64,000 nucleotides of DNA from contig CAXXXL010000001.1 of the NCBI GenBank assembly GCA_963666505.2, positions 1 through 64,000 on the forward strand, given 5' to 3'. Under the pieces are notes generated by a model, which saw only the letters and a list, made by a program, of their open reading frames with translations, made no database searches and was not told the DNA's origin. Of this stretch, positions 51,952-61,177 are shown one piece after another. The stretch's first letter is position 1, and the number at the start of each line of letters is the position of its first letter. This DNA is from JABGQS01 sp963666505 (GTDB lineage: Bacteria; Bacillota; Clostridia; Christensenellales; SZUA-584). The position numbers and the translations under genes are program-made.

Positions 51952-53967
51952 ATGAAAAAAAGACTAATTACCGTCGGCTTGATAGCAGTGATGATACTGT
52001 CGTTGCTTCTTGTATCGGGCTGCGATGAGTTGTTACAGCAGATAATAGATATGCAGGACCAGCTTGAAAACCTTCCTGCTGAAGACGAGCCGGCTGTGGA
52101 AGAGCCTGCGGAGCAAGACGATATAATTCCTTTCGATGTACTGATGGGATTTTCGCAATATGCCAACATACAGCTTTCAAACGACGGCGAGACAATAATG
52201 TATCGTTATAGTAACGATTTTGTAATCGAAAACTGGAAAACAGGTGATAAGCAGCTTGTTGAATGGCCGAGAGAAGCCGGTGGTATACCCAGATTCTTCT
52301 TTGCTCCGGATGGGGAGACGGTACTGTTTTTTGTTGATGATATGGGTGACGAGAACTATGGTATATATACTTCAGATATAAACTCTGGCGAGACTAAGAC
52401 TATATTTCCTGCAGGCGAAAACGACTGCGGTTTTGTTTCGGACAACCCTTCTAATGAGAGCGAAATATATATAATTAAATTTGACTTTGATAGAAATCTT
52501 TTCGACCTGTATCTGCTCAACTATATAACTGGCGGTTACGATCTGGTGATAGAGAATCCAGGTGATATCGTAGACTATGTATTTGATAATGAAGGAGTGT
52601 TAAGATGCGTAGGAACTACAGACGATATTGCCGGGATACACTACTGGCTGAAAAAGGATCCTTCCGGTACGGGAACCCAGTTCAAAGCAAGTGACTGGGA
52701 AGAGATCGAAGAGCTGACATGGACTTATGAAGACGCAGGGACAAGCGGTGTTTACGGCTTCATGCCGGACGACGAGCGCATACTATTCCTGGACACTGCA
52801 CACAGCAACACTTCGACTCTTTCAACATATAACGTGCTGACAAAACAGAGAGACGATGTATACAATAACCCGGACTACGATATAAACGGTACATGGACGG
52901 ACCTAGAGCTTGAAAAAGTTGTAGCAGTAGACTACTACGGCGAAACGATAGAGTGGGCGATTCTGGACGAAAGTTTTCAGGACGACTATGACGTGCTGGC
53001 GGATGTGGGCGATGGTATATTCGATATAATAGGCTCAAGTGAGCAGGACGAGTATTGGCTGGTTGAATACGTTTCAGATGTACAGGGATCTGACTATTAT
53101 GTATATGATATGCAGAATCAAGAAGCGACATTCCTTTATAACTCACGTCCTGAACTGAAAGACTATGATTTTGCGCATAAAGAGCCTATAGAATATACGG
53201 CAACAGACGGTCTTGAAATTGAAGGATATGCAACGTTTCCGGTGGGAGCAGACCGCAAAGACCTGCCTACCGTGCTGCTGGTTCACGGCGGGCCGTGGGC
53301 AAGAGATACTTGGGAATTTGATCCGGAAGTTCAGTTCCTCGCAAACCGTGGATATCTTGTTATACAGGTTAACTTCAGGGGCTCTACGGGCTACGGTAAA
53401 GACTTTGTGCTTGCCGGAGACAAAGAGTGGGGCGGAAAGATGCATCAGGACATACTCGACGCAGTAGACTATGCAGTGTCAATGGGATGGGCGGATCCCG
53501 ATATGGTAGGAGTATACGGCGCATCATACGGCGGATATGAGGCGCTGATATGTGCAGCCTTTTCTTCGGATGTATTCAAATGCTCTGTAGATGCATTCGG
53601 GCCCTCCAGCCTGCTGACTTTTATAGAGTCTATACCGCCGCAGTGGTCAACGTCCTATCAGGACCTTATTCGTTCCGTGGGAGACCCTGATACAGAAGCC
53701 GATTTTATGAGAGAACGCTCACCGCTCTACTATGCGGACGATATCGAGATACCCATGCTTATAGCTCAGGGTGAGAATGATGTGCGAGTGGTAAAGAGCG
53801 AGTCTGACCAGATGGTTGCTGCGCTAGAAGCTGCAGGGGTACCTGTCGAATATCTGGTGCTAAAAGACACAGGACATGGTTTTAGTTCTGATGAAACACG
53901 TGAGATGTTCTATAAAGCAATGGAATCATTCTTTGCAGAATACCTTGGCGGCAGAGTGGAAGAATAA
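51952..53967 (+). CDS. Lipoprotein S9-family (prolyl oligopeptidase) peptidase
   Basis: A 671-residue lipoprotein: signal peptide with lipobox LVSGC (Cys about residue 24), acidic spacer, beta-propeller (about 60-390), and a catalytic alpha/beta-hydrolase domain (about 400-670). The nucleophile is in VYGASYGGYEAL, Asp in IAQGENDVRV and His in DTGHGFS; PTVLLVHGGPWAR is the oxyanion loop. It would release dipeptides or small peptides outside the cell. ATG 51952 follows AAAGAGG; the in-frame ATG at 51886 precedes the promoter. Confidence 0.93.
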   Translation: MKKRLITVGLIAVMILSLLLVSGCDELLQQIIDMQDQLENLPAEDEPAVEEPAEQDDIIPFDVLMGFSQYANIQLSNDGETIMYRYSNDFVIENWKTGDKQLVEWPREAGGIPRFFFAPDGETVLFFVDDMGDENYGIYTSDINSGETKTIFPAGENDCGFVSDNPSNESEIYIIKFDFDRNLFDLYLLNYITGGYDLVIENPGDIVDYVFDNEGVLRCVGTTDDIAGIHYWLKKDPSGTGTQFKASDWEEIEELTWTYEDAGTSGVYGFMPDDERILFLDTAHSNTSTLSTYNVLTKQRDDVYNNPDYDINGTWTDLELEKVVAVDYYGETIEWAILDESFQDDYDVLADVGDGIFDIIGSSEQDEYWLVEYVSDVQGSDYYVYDMQNQEATFLYNSRPELKDYDFAHKEPIEYTATDGLEIEGYATFPVGADRKDLPTVLLVHGGPWARDTWEFDPEVQFLANRGYLVIQVNFRGSTGYGKDFVLAGDKEWGGKMHQDILDAVDYAVSMGWADPDMVGVYGASYGGYEALICAAFSSDVFKCSVDAFGPSSLLTFIESIPPQWSTSYQDLIRSVGDPDTEADFMRERSPLYYADDIEIPMLIAQGENDVRVVKSESDQMVAALEAAGVPVEYLVLKDTGHGFSSDETREMFYKAMESFFAEYLGGRVEE

Positions 53968-53980
53968 CAGGAGATCAGAT

Positions 53981-55354
53981 ATGAAAAACAGACTGCAAAA
54001 GTACGACATAGCCATAATCGGCGGCGGAATAAGCGGCCTTATGGCGGCTAATCGACTGATAAGCGGCAACAACAGCTTAAAGATTGTCATGATTGAGAAG
54101 GGCAGACCGCTCGAAGAGCGAAGCTGTCCAATGATAACCAACAAGATAGATTCCTGTCTCAATTGCAAATACTGCGCAATAATGGAAGGCATGGCGGGAG
54201 CCGGCGCTTTTTCCGACGGTAAATATGTCATATCAACGGAGTACGGCGGATGGCTGACCGAGTTCCTTGATGAGAAAGTTGTAAGAGACTATATTGAGCA
54301 GGCGGACTCCATACTTGTGGACTTTGGCGCAACCAAAGAAAGATATATGCCGGACGACGACTTGAAGCGCCTGTGCCTCACTCACGATCTTTATATGCAG
54401 CAGGCGGAATTAAAGCACCTTGGCACGGACGACAACTTTGCCACTATGAAAAAGATGGTGGCGCAGACTGCATCGCAGATAGAAATATTGACGAAGACAG
54501 AAGTCCTCGACGTTGACAAAAAAACGCACAAACTGACCACGACAGACGGTGAATTTACAGCGGATAAAATCATATTTGCAATCGGCAGGGTGGGCAGCAG
54601 GATGCTTGCGAAGTGGTGCAGAGACAACGGCATAGAAATGACCAACAATCAGGTTGACATAGGCGTGAGGGTAGAGCTTCCGGCGCTAGTGTGGGACCAC
54701 TTCTCAAAAAAGATATATGAACCTAAGATACTCTACCGCAGCAGGCTTTATCGTGACGTTACACGGATGTTCTGCTTTAACGAGCGGGGGCACGTCGTAA
54801 TGGAAAACACGGACGGTGTATTGACTGTCAACGGACACTCGTACAAAGGCAGCGAGAGAAAGACGCTCAACTCCAACTTTGCGCTGCTGTCTACAAGCAG
54901 GTTCACAAAGCCGTTTAAAGACCCTATAGAATATGCAAGATACGTTGCTTCTCTTGCCAACCTGATAAGCGGAGGAAGCGTTCTTGTGCAGCGCCTTGGC
55001 GACCTTGAGGCAGGCAGGCGCACCAACGAAGCGCGTATAAAGCAGTCTACAACAAAGCCGACGCTGAACGTCGTTCCGGGAGATCTTAGCCTGTGCATGC
55101 CAAAGCGCCAGCTAGACAACATCATTGAAACGCTGCATGCGCTCGATAAGATAGCGCCCGGCACTGCCAACCACGATACGCTGTTATACGGCATAGAGTG
55201 CAAGTACTATTCAGCAAGGCCGGAAACCAAAGACTTCGAGCTTGAAGGCTGCAGCGGTATATACGCAGTAGGCGACGGAGCAGGCTTCACACGCTCGCTA
55301 TCCCATGCAGCGGCGCACGGGCTGTATGTTGCAGATAAGATATTGAACGAATAA
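53981..55354 (+). CDS. FAD-dependent oxidoreductase
   Basis: A 457-residue flavoprotein with the dinucleotide-binding motif IAIIGGGISGLMAANRL and a C-terminal FAD motif (GIYAVGDGAGFTRSLSHAA). A Cys cluster (CPMITNKIDSCLNCKYCAI) near residues 45-65 suggests an iron-sulfur or redox role and is typical of the uncharacterised COG2509-like dehydrogenases. ATG 53981 after CAGGAG is chosen over the in-frame start at 53876, which lies in the upstream gene. It begins 13 bp after the peptidase. Confidence 0.85.
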   Translation: MKNRLQKYDIAIIGGGISGLMAANRLISGNNSLKIVMIEKGRPLEERSCPMITNKIDSCLNCKYCAIMEGMAGAGAFSDGKYVISTEYGGWLTEFLDEKVVRDYIEQADSILVDFGATKERYMPDDDLKRLCLTHDLYMQQAELKHLGTDDNFATMKKMVAQTASQIEILTKTEVLDVDKKTHKLTTTDGEFTADKIIFAIGRVGSRMLAKWCRDNGIEMTNNQVDIGVRVELPALVWDHFSKKIYEPKILYRSRLYRDVTRMFCFNERGHVVMENTDGVLTVNGHSYKGSERKTLNSNFALLSTSRFTKPFKDPIEYARYVASLANLISGGSVLVQRLGDLEAGRRTNEARIKQSTTKPTLNVVPGDLSLCMPKRQLDNIIETLHALDKIAPGTANHDTLLYGIECKYYSARPETKDFELEGCSGIYAVGDGAGFTRSLSHAAAHGLYVADKILNE

Positions 55355-55373
55355 CAGACGAAATATGATACAG

Positions 55374-55406
55374 AAAAGCCTGCATATTATGGCGCGGGCT
55401 TTTTAT
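55374..55406. terminator. Bidirectional terminator between convergent genes
   Basis: AAAGCCTGC pairs with GCGGGCTTT, with T runs on both strands. It ends the oxidoreductase and the transporter transcripts. Confidence 0.7.
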
Positions 55407-56362
55407 ATATCTTCTTTTATTTCCGGCATAACTTTAGATGGATCTTTCCTGCTTCGTTTGTTGACGATGTATGTGCCAAGTGCGACCAGGGCAATTGCCG
55501 CAATTATTTCCAGCCCCAGATGTTCTTCTGAAATGAAGATGACGGACAGTATCGACCCGAATATCGGTACGGCAAATTTGTACTGCGTAAGAGTAGAGGC
55601 GTTGTGGTACTTAAGCAGTATGAACCAAAGCGTGAAAGCCACGGCAGATAATGCCGCAAGGTAAAGAAGCAGCAGGCCCGAACCAAGAACCAGAGCGGGG
55701 AAATGCGGATATCCTGCAAACCCAACTGTGCAAAGAAGCAAACCGCCAAAGAAAAGCTGCCAGCCGTTTAGCTTGACGGGGTCGACTCTGCCTTCGTTTC
55801 TGCGGACCAGTATAGTGGTGGCTGCACCAAACAGGCTGGAGATCGCAATAAACCCTTCGCCGGTAAGGCTGAAAGAAAAAAGCGAGTTGTCGAGCAGTGA
55901 AAAATTGACAAGCACGACGCCTGAAAATCCCATCACCAGACCGATGATTTTTTTCCAACTGAGTTTGTCTGTCTTGAGCATAAAGTGAGCGGCGATAACA
56001 ACGACGAACACGCTTGATGAAACAAGGATGGATGCTTTTACACCAGTAGTATTACCTATTCCAATATAATATAGAACGTACATGCCGAAAGTCTGCAGCA
56101 GGCAGATCAGCAGTATAAACGGCAATTCGCTGCGGGTTGGCTTGATTTTTATTTTCAGCTTTGCTTTAGCGAAACTCAACACCATCAGCCCAGCCATTGT
56201 GAAACGAAGACCGGCAAAAAGAATAGTCTGGAACTCGTTTTGAAGCTCAACCAGAGAGTAAGATATTTTAACGCTGGGGAAAGCGCTGCCCCACAAAAGG
56301 CAGCAAAAAAGAGCTGTAAACACCATCGCTGGCTTCTTTTCAAAAAAGCTTTGTTTTTCCAT
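55403..56362 (-). CDS. EamA/DMT-family transporter
   Basis: A 319-residue carrier with ten membrane helices in two EamA repeats (about 13-145 and 165-300). The repeat hallmarks are LLWGSAFPSVKI and GLRFTMAG near the start, and KFAVPIFGSILSVIFISEEHLG near the end. It exports or imports small metabolites; substrate unknown. ATG 56362 starts the usual N-terminus. It is convergent with the FAD oxidoreductase. Confidence 0.9.
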   Translation of the reverse strand: MEKQSFFEKKPAMVFTALFCCLLWGSAFPSVKISYSLVELQNEFQTILFAGLRFTMAGLMVLSFAKAKLKIKIKPTRSELPFILLICLLQTFGMYVLYYIGIGNTTGVKASILVSSSVFVVVIAAHFMLKTDKLSWKKIIGLVMGFSGVVLVNFSLLDNSLFSFSLTGEGFIAISSLFGAATTILVRRNEGRVDPVKLNGWQLFFGGLLLCTVGFAGYPHFPALVLGSGLLLLYLAALSAVAFTLWFILLKYHNASTLTQYKFAVPIFGSILSVIFISEEHLGLEIIAAIALVALGTYIVNKRSRKDPSKVMPEIKEDI

Positions 56363-56553
56363 GGTTCAAAGCATAACATATCCTTCAGATAATTGGAATC
56401 GATAATTATGCTTTTTCAAGGCGGTTTTTTGCCGAAAGAGATATTAAGACTGAATAAGGGAGGATCTTTGCCTATGTGATTTTGTCACATATCTTTTTTT
56501 ATGCGTCTGTTATCATCATGCTAATAAAATGTTTTTAGAAAGGTAACACCTCT

Positions 56554-56871
56554 ATGTTCTTTAAAAAATGCTATAACTCGATTTCTGCGGAAGAAACAAA
56601 GAAGATAATGAATGAAGACCCTGATATAATGCTTCTTGACGTAAGAGAACCGGACGAATATAAATCAGGGCATATCAGCAGCAGTAGAAACATACCGCTT
56701 TCGTCTCTTGGCTATATGAAAGACAAACTCCCCAAAGATAAAGCTAAGCCGATAATTACCTATTGTCTTTCGGGCGCAAGAGCAAAGTACGCATGCGAAG
56801 CTCTAAACGATCTTGGTTACGATAAAATATACTGCCTTGGCGGGCTTAATGCCTGGCCTTTGGTTTTGTAA
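56554..56871 (+). CDS. Rhodanese-domain sulfurtransferase
   Basis: A 105-residue single-domain rhodanese. LLDVREPDEYKSGHI and the active-site loop ITYCLSGARAKYA (catalytic Cys) match the family. It carries persulfide sulfur in the cytosol. ATG 56554 follows AGAAAGG. A terminator follows. Confidence 0.92.
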   Translation: MFFKKCYNSISAEETKKIMNEDPDIMLLDVREPDEYKSGHISSSRNIPLSSLGYMKDKLPKDKAKPIITYCLSGARAKYACEALNDLGYDKIYCLGGLNAWPLVL

Positions 56872-56912
56872 GAAAGAAGTAGAGGTACATAAGTATATAT
56901 TCAGCAGTCCGG

Positions 56913-56946
56913 AAACGCTCCGTTTCAGAAATGAACGGAGCGTTTT
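56913..56946. terminator. Terminator between rhodanese and nitroreductase genes
   Basis: AAACGCTCCGTT pairs with AACGGAGCGTTT; T-rich on the plus strand. It may serve both convergent genes. Confidence 0.75.
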
Positions 56947-56950
56947 GCTG

Positions 56951-57505
56951 CTATTTTATATAGTCTATCACACCGTCCCGGACTATTTCTTTGCTGCGAG
57001 GGACAAAGCTTTCTTGAGCATAGCCCACAGCCAGCCCGTAATATGCATCATAGCCTTCTGGTACCCGCACCTTTTTTCTGGCTTCTCTATGCTTGAAAGC
57101 GTGGTTGATAAGCCCGTTCCACAGCGTGCCGATGCCAAGGCTCTGTGCGCAGATTATCATGTTCTGAACCGCTGCTGAACAGTCAACCAGAGGTTGGACG
57201 CCTTTTTTGTTCCCCGACACGACGATGAGCGTCGGAGCACCGTACAGCAGGTCTGTATTGCGTTCGCTGAAGTTTCTGAAAAACTCACGGTCGTCTTTTT
57301 TAAGCTGTTCTTTTGCAGTGTCATTCAAGTATGCGATAAGCTTTGCATCCTGAACAACAGTAAAATGCCACGGCTGCATGTTGCAGGCAGACGGTGCGTT
57401 GAGTGCGCATTCGAGCATAGTTTCAAGGGCATAGTCTTCTATCTGCTTTGGCTGAAAGGCCCGTATACTTCTTCTTTTCAGTATCGTATCTATTACAGCA
57501 TTCAT
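56951..57505 (-). CDS. Nitroreductase-family flavoprotein
   Basis: A 184-residue FMN enzyme. The N-terminal RRSIRAFQPKQI binds FMN; NAPSACNMQPWHF and GIGTLWNGLINHAF are the other conserved loops. Members reduce nitro groups, quinones or flavins with NAD(P)H. ATG 57505 follows GAGGAG on the minus strand. Confidence 0.9.
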   Translation of the reverse strand: MNAVIDTILKRRSIRAFQPKQIEDYALETMLECALNAPSACNMQPWHFTVVQDAKLIAYLNDTAKEQLKKDDREFFRNFSERNTDLLYGAPTLIVVSGNKKGVQPLVDCSAAVQNMIICAQSLGIGTLWNGLINHAFKHREARKKVRVPEGYDAYYGLAVGYAQESFVPRSKEIVRDGVIDYIK

Positions 57506-57612
57506 CTTAAATTCTCCTCTGTCTTATTCTGGATTAATTCTCACACCATTTAAAATATATGTCAACATAACTTTTTAAATCTTCGGCTCTATACTCTTTT
57601 ACTTCAGACTTC

Positions 57613-57641
57613 TTTACCCGACTGTTAAAATATAGTATAAT
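57613..57641 (+). promoter_or_regulatory. Promoter of the ABC transporter / wall hydrolase operon
   Basis: TTTACC (57613-57618), 17-bp spacer, TATAAT (57636-57641), 39 bp before the ATPase start. Confidence 0.55.
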
Positions 57642-57679
57642 GAACAGACAATTTTCAAAAGAGATCATCCGGAGGTATT

Positions 57680-58393
57680 ATGATAGAGCTTAGTGGAATA
57701 ACAAAAATATACGGCGGCAAGATCAAAGCACTCGACAACATAACATTGAGCGTTCCTGATGGCTGTATATACGGCTTTTTAGGTCCGAACGGTGCGGGGA
57801 AAACAACGGCTATAAAGCTGATAACCGGCATAATAAAACCGGACAGCGGCAGCGTTTTGGTAAACGGTCTTGCGGCGATGAGCATAGAATCAAAAAAGAA
57901 CATAGGGTTCGTTGCGGATGATCCAAACGTTTTTCTGAGACTAAAGGGAATAGAATACCTTGGCTTTATGGCGGACATGTACGAAGTCGCTGCTATAGAC
58001 CGCGAGAGCCGTATAAAAGAGCTCTCCGGGCGCTTTGGGATGGAAAAGGCACTGGGCGACAAGATACAGAGCTATTCGCACGGTATGCGCCAGAAGATCG
58101 TAATAATGGGGGCGCTGATACACCAGCCTAAGGTGTGGATACTGGACGAGCCTATGACCGGGCTAGACCCAAAATCGTCGTTCGAGCTAAAGGCTATGAT
58201 GCGGGAGCACGCCGACAAGGGCTTCAACGTGTTTTTCTCTACCCACGTTCTTGATGTGGCAGAGAAAGTCTGCGACAAGCTGGCTGTCATAAACGAAGGA
58301 AAGATACTCTTTGCCGGAGATATGGCCGGTCTTAAAAAGAGCTCTTCGGAATCGCTGGAGAAGATGTTCCTGGAGATGACTGAAAATGCGTAA
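57680..58393 (+). CDS. ABC transporter ATP-binding protein
   Basis: A 237-residue ATPase. Walker A GPNGAGKTTAIK, signature SYSHGMRQK, Walker B VWILDEP and the switch His in FFSTHVL are all present. It resembles ATPases of two-gene exporters (CcmA/YhaQ group). ATG 57680 follows GGAGG. It overlaps the permease by 8 bp. Confidence 0.95.
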   Translation: MIELSGITKIYGGKIKALDNITLSVPDGCIYGFLGPNGAGKTTAIKLITGIIKPDSGSVLVNGLAAMSIESKKNIGFVADDPNVFLRLKGIEYLGFMADMYEVAAIDRESRIKELSGRFGMEKALGDKIQSYSHGMRQKIVIMGALIHQPKVWILDEPMTGLDPKSSFELKAMMREHADKGFNVFFSTHVLDVAEKVCDKLAVINEGKILFAGDMAGLKKSSSESLEKMFLEMTENA

Positions 58394-60014
58394 GATATTC
58401 ATACTTGCTAAAACGCTGCTAAAAGGCGGCGGTGGGCTGATGTCGAACAGGAAAAAGACAAGGTCTAGATATATTCTTCCCATAGTTCTGCTGTTCGCTC
58501 TTGCAACGTTCGGCTTCTCTGTGGTGTCGCTGACTTTCGAGATGTACGATTCACTGTCCGTATACGGTCTGCAGGATATTATAATATCGTTTGCTTTTGG
58601 AGCTACCTGCGTAGTAGTGTTCATATTCGGCGTTTTCTATGTTGTGTCCACCATGTATCACGCCAAAGATATAGAGATGCTGCGCTCGCTTCCGCTTAGC
58701 CCCTATCAGGTGCTGGGAGCCAAGTTTATCACACTCATTGTATATGAATACATAATGGAGGCATACATACTGCTGCCTGTTCTGGTGGGCTTTGGTATAA
58801 AGAGCGCGGCCGGTGTGCCTTATATACTCTACAGCGCGATACTTCTTTTAATAACGCCGGTGATAGGTCTGTCAATTGCGGGCGTGCTGGTCATGATAGT
58901 GATGCGCTTTACCAGCTTCGGGAAAAACAAGCAGGTTTTCAACTTTGTCGGAAGCATACTAATATTAGGCATTGCGGTCGGCTTCAATATAGTGATGCAG
59001 AAGATGGGCAGCATCTCGCAGGAACAGATATCTGCAATGATATCCGGTGGAACAACTACAGCAACGTTGATAGGAAGACTGTTCCCTGGCGTAATATTCG
59101 CTTCAAATTCGCTGGCATACAGCGCTACTCTTGCCGGGCTTGGCAATTTTGCGCTGTTTATATTGTGCTGCGCCGCAGGTGCGGCTCTGTTTCTCGGCGT
59201 TGGACAGCTGGTATATTTCCAGGGAATCACAGGCATAACAGAGTCGGCCGCCAAGAGAAAAGGCGTCTCCGACATCGCCGGCAAGACAAAAACTACGTCC
59301 AGCACCGTTGCTTATCTTAAAAAGGAAATACGCCTGCTGGTAAGGTCACCGATAGGTTTTATGAATTGTATTCTAGTAAACCTGATATGGCCGGTCATAA
59401 TACTTATAATGCTGCTTACCAGCGGACAGATCAGCAGCCTGCGTGCATTTATGGGCTCTGTCGACCAAAGCATAGCTATAGCGATATTCGTTGCTGTCAG
59501 CGCTTTTATATCCTCTACCAACGCAACTGCAAGCACATCAGTTTCAAGGGAAGGCAAAGAACTCTATATATCAAAATATATACCGATGGAAATAGAAAAA
59601 CAGCTCTCGGCAAAACTTCTTAACGCATTCATACTTTCGGCAATAGGCATAGTGTTCTTATTCGTTCTTGCACTTTTGCTTGGCTATATTATAAGCAGTG
59701 CGGTGATAGCGCTGCTTCTAAGTTTCGTTGCTTCCGCAGCAATTTCGTCGGTAGGAATATTGATAGACGTGGCTCATCCGAAGCTTGAATGGATGAATGA
59801 GCAGCAGGCTATAAAACAGAATATCAATGTGATACTCCACATGATAGCAGGCGTAGGGCTCTCGGCGGTGATGCTGCTTCCGGCCATATTCATACCGATG
59901 CCGCTTCTGGCTGCCGTTGCATACATGGGCGCCGTACTTGCGATGATGCTGATACTCCTTCTGCGCAGAATGAAGAGGCGTGCAGCAAGGACGCTTGCAG
60001 AAATGGATGTATAG
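58386..60014 (+). CDS. ABC transporter permease (ABC-2 type, large)
   Basis: A 542-residue integral membrane protein with about 12 hydrophobic segments (LPIVLLFALATFGFSVV; ILVNLIWPVIILIMLLTSG; and others), probably the only membrane subunit, forming a dimer with the upstream ATPase. The LPLSPYQVLGAKF loop near residue 105 is seen in this group of uncharacterised Firmicutes exporters. ATG 58386 overlaps the ATPase stop. Substrate unknown; the genes after it are wall peptidases. Confidence 0.85.
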   Translation: MRKIFILAKTLLKGGGGLMSNRKKTRSRYILPIVLLFALATFGFSVVSLTFEMYDSLSVYGLQDIIISFAFGATCVVVFIFGVFYVVSTMYHAKDIEMLRSLPLSPYQVLGAKFITLIVYEYIMEAYILLPVLVGFGIKSAAGVPYILYSAILLLITPVIGLSIAGVLVMIVMRFTSFGKNKQVFNFVGSILILGIAVGFNIVMQKMGSISQEQISAMISGGTTTATLIGRLFPGVIFASNSLAYSATLAGLGNFALFILCCAAGAALFLGVGQLVYFQGITGITESAAKRKGVSDIAGKTKTTSSTVAYLKKEIRLLVRSPIGFMNCILVNLIWPVIILIMLLTSGQISSLRAFMGSVDQSIAIAIFVAVSAFISSTNATASTSVSREGKELYISKYIPMEIEKQLSAKLLNAFILSAIGIVFLFVLALLLGYIISSAVIALLLSFVASAAISSVGILIDVAHPKLEWMNEQQAIKQNINVILHMIAGVGLSAVMLLPAIFIPMPLLAAVAYMGAVLAMMLILLLRRMKRRAARTLAEMDV

Positions 60015-60045
60015 CAATAAATTATCACATGCCGGAGGTCTCGAT

Positions 60046-60786
60046 TTGAAGCGCTTTTTCTATAAAATCTTTGCAGCTTTCATCATAACAACGCTTGTTT
60101 GTGTGCCTCTGCTTGGCTGCGGGATAGTGATGACCGAGAACCAGATGGAAGACTTCAGCAGCCAGATTGGAGAAGAGATAAAGCAGCAGGTAAACGAGCA
60201 GGTCTCAGAGAAGGTGGACAAAGCGCTAGACGAGCTTGGGGACATGCTTAGCATTTCGGACACAGACGACGCTTCGCTGGTATGGAACTTTCCTTTCTTT
60301 CCGATGAGCTCCGTTTCCCAGCCGTTTGCCGGTACGGAATACGATGAGGACTGCTATCATCTGGGTGCAGACATACCAAAGCCGGAGGGCACGGCCGTAA
60401 AGGCAATATTCGAGGGCACTGTTATTAGCTCGGCAGAGAAAGGCGACAACGGCTATGTGATCGTGATAGAGCATAGTCTTGAAGGCAAAATATTCTATTC
60501 AGCCTATGGCCACCTTCAGCCCGAATCGATAAACATGGCTAAAAAAGGCGATCGGGTGGAATCGGGAGAGAAAATAGGCCTTTGCGGAAGCACGGGAAAC
60601 TCAAGCGGTTCACATCTTCACCTGTGCGTATTTGACAGCTCGACCAGCGACCCGTACGGATATATGCCGGCTGAAGGAACGGATTATAAAGAAAGCGGCT
60701 GGCTCGACTATAAAGATATAAGGTTTTATGACCCCATTGAGGTCGTAAGGACACGGGGTAAGCTTATACTGGAAAATTATAAATAA
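60046..60786 (+). CDS. M23-family peptidase lipoprotein
   Basis: A 246-residue lipoprotein with lipobox LLGC (Cys about residue 23), a coiled segment (QMEDFSSQIGEEIKQQVNEQ), and a LytM/M23 domain (about 95-215). Zinc ligands are in CYHLGADIP (HxxxD) and SHLHLCV (HxH), with YGHLQPE also conserved. It would cut peptidoglycan cross-bridges, or serve as a scaffold if zinc is not held. TTG 60046 is used because CCGGAGG lies just before it and an in-frame ATG at 59980 is inside the permease gene. Confidence 0.88.
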   Translation: MKRFFYKIFAAFIITTLVCVPLLGCGIVMTENQMEDFSSQIGEEIKQQVNEQVSEKVDKALDELGDMLSISDTDDASLVWNFPFFPMSSVSQPFAGTEYDEDCYHLGADIPKPEGTAVKAIFEGTVISSAEKGDNGYVIVIEHSLEGKIFYSAYGHLQPESINMAKKGDRVESGEKIGLCGSTGNSSGSHLHLCVFDSSTSDPYGYMPAEGTDYKESGWLDYKDIRFYDPIEVVRTRGKLILENYK

Positions 60787-60799
60787 CGGAGGCAGAGTA

Positions 60800-61177
60800 A
60801 TGAAAAAAGCTGTTTCAGTCTATGCGCTTATTGTAGGAATAGGAATGCTGTGCATGTGGTCGTTCTTCATAGTTTCCGGAAACTTAGGGGAGTTTGAGAC
60901 AAAGCCTGCAGAGATAACGTTTCACCTTATTGCGGAATTCGGCACCGCGGTGATGCTGATATCGGCGGCGGCATTGAGTCTTGGACGAAAGCCACTAGGA
61001 AAACCTCTTATGCTGGCAGCTCTGGGGATGCTGCTCTATACCGTTATTGTCAGCCCCGGCTACTACTTTGGGCGGGGTGAGATGCCCTTTGTAATCATGT
61101 TCTTTGTACTTATACTGCTGACTGCAGCAGCTATAGGCATTACGGCGGCAGTCACGGCAAAAGAGAAAAACAATTGA
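60800..61177 (+). CDS. Four-helix membrane protein
   Basis: A 125-residue hydrophobic protein with four membrane segments (VYALIVGIGMLCMWSFFIVSG; LIAEFGTAVMLISAAALSLG; LMLAALGMLLYTVIVSPGYYFG; PFVIMFFVLILLTAAAIGITA). Family unknown. ATG 60800 follows ACGGAGG. It lies 14 bp after the M23 gene and overlaps the M15 gene by 4 bp, so it is part of the same operon. Confidence 0.8.
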   Translation: MKKAVSVYALIVGIGMLCMWSFFIVSGNLGEFETKPAEITFHLIAEFGTAVMLISAAALSLGRKPLGKPLMLAALGMLLYTVIVSPGYYFGRGEMPFVIMFFVLILLTAAAIGITAAVTAKEKNN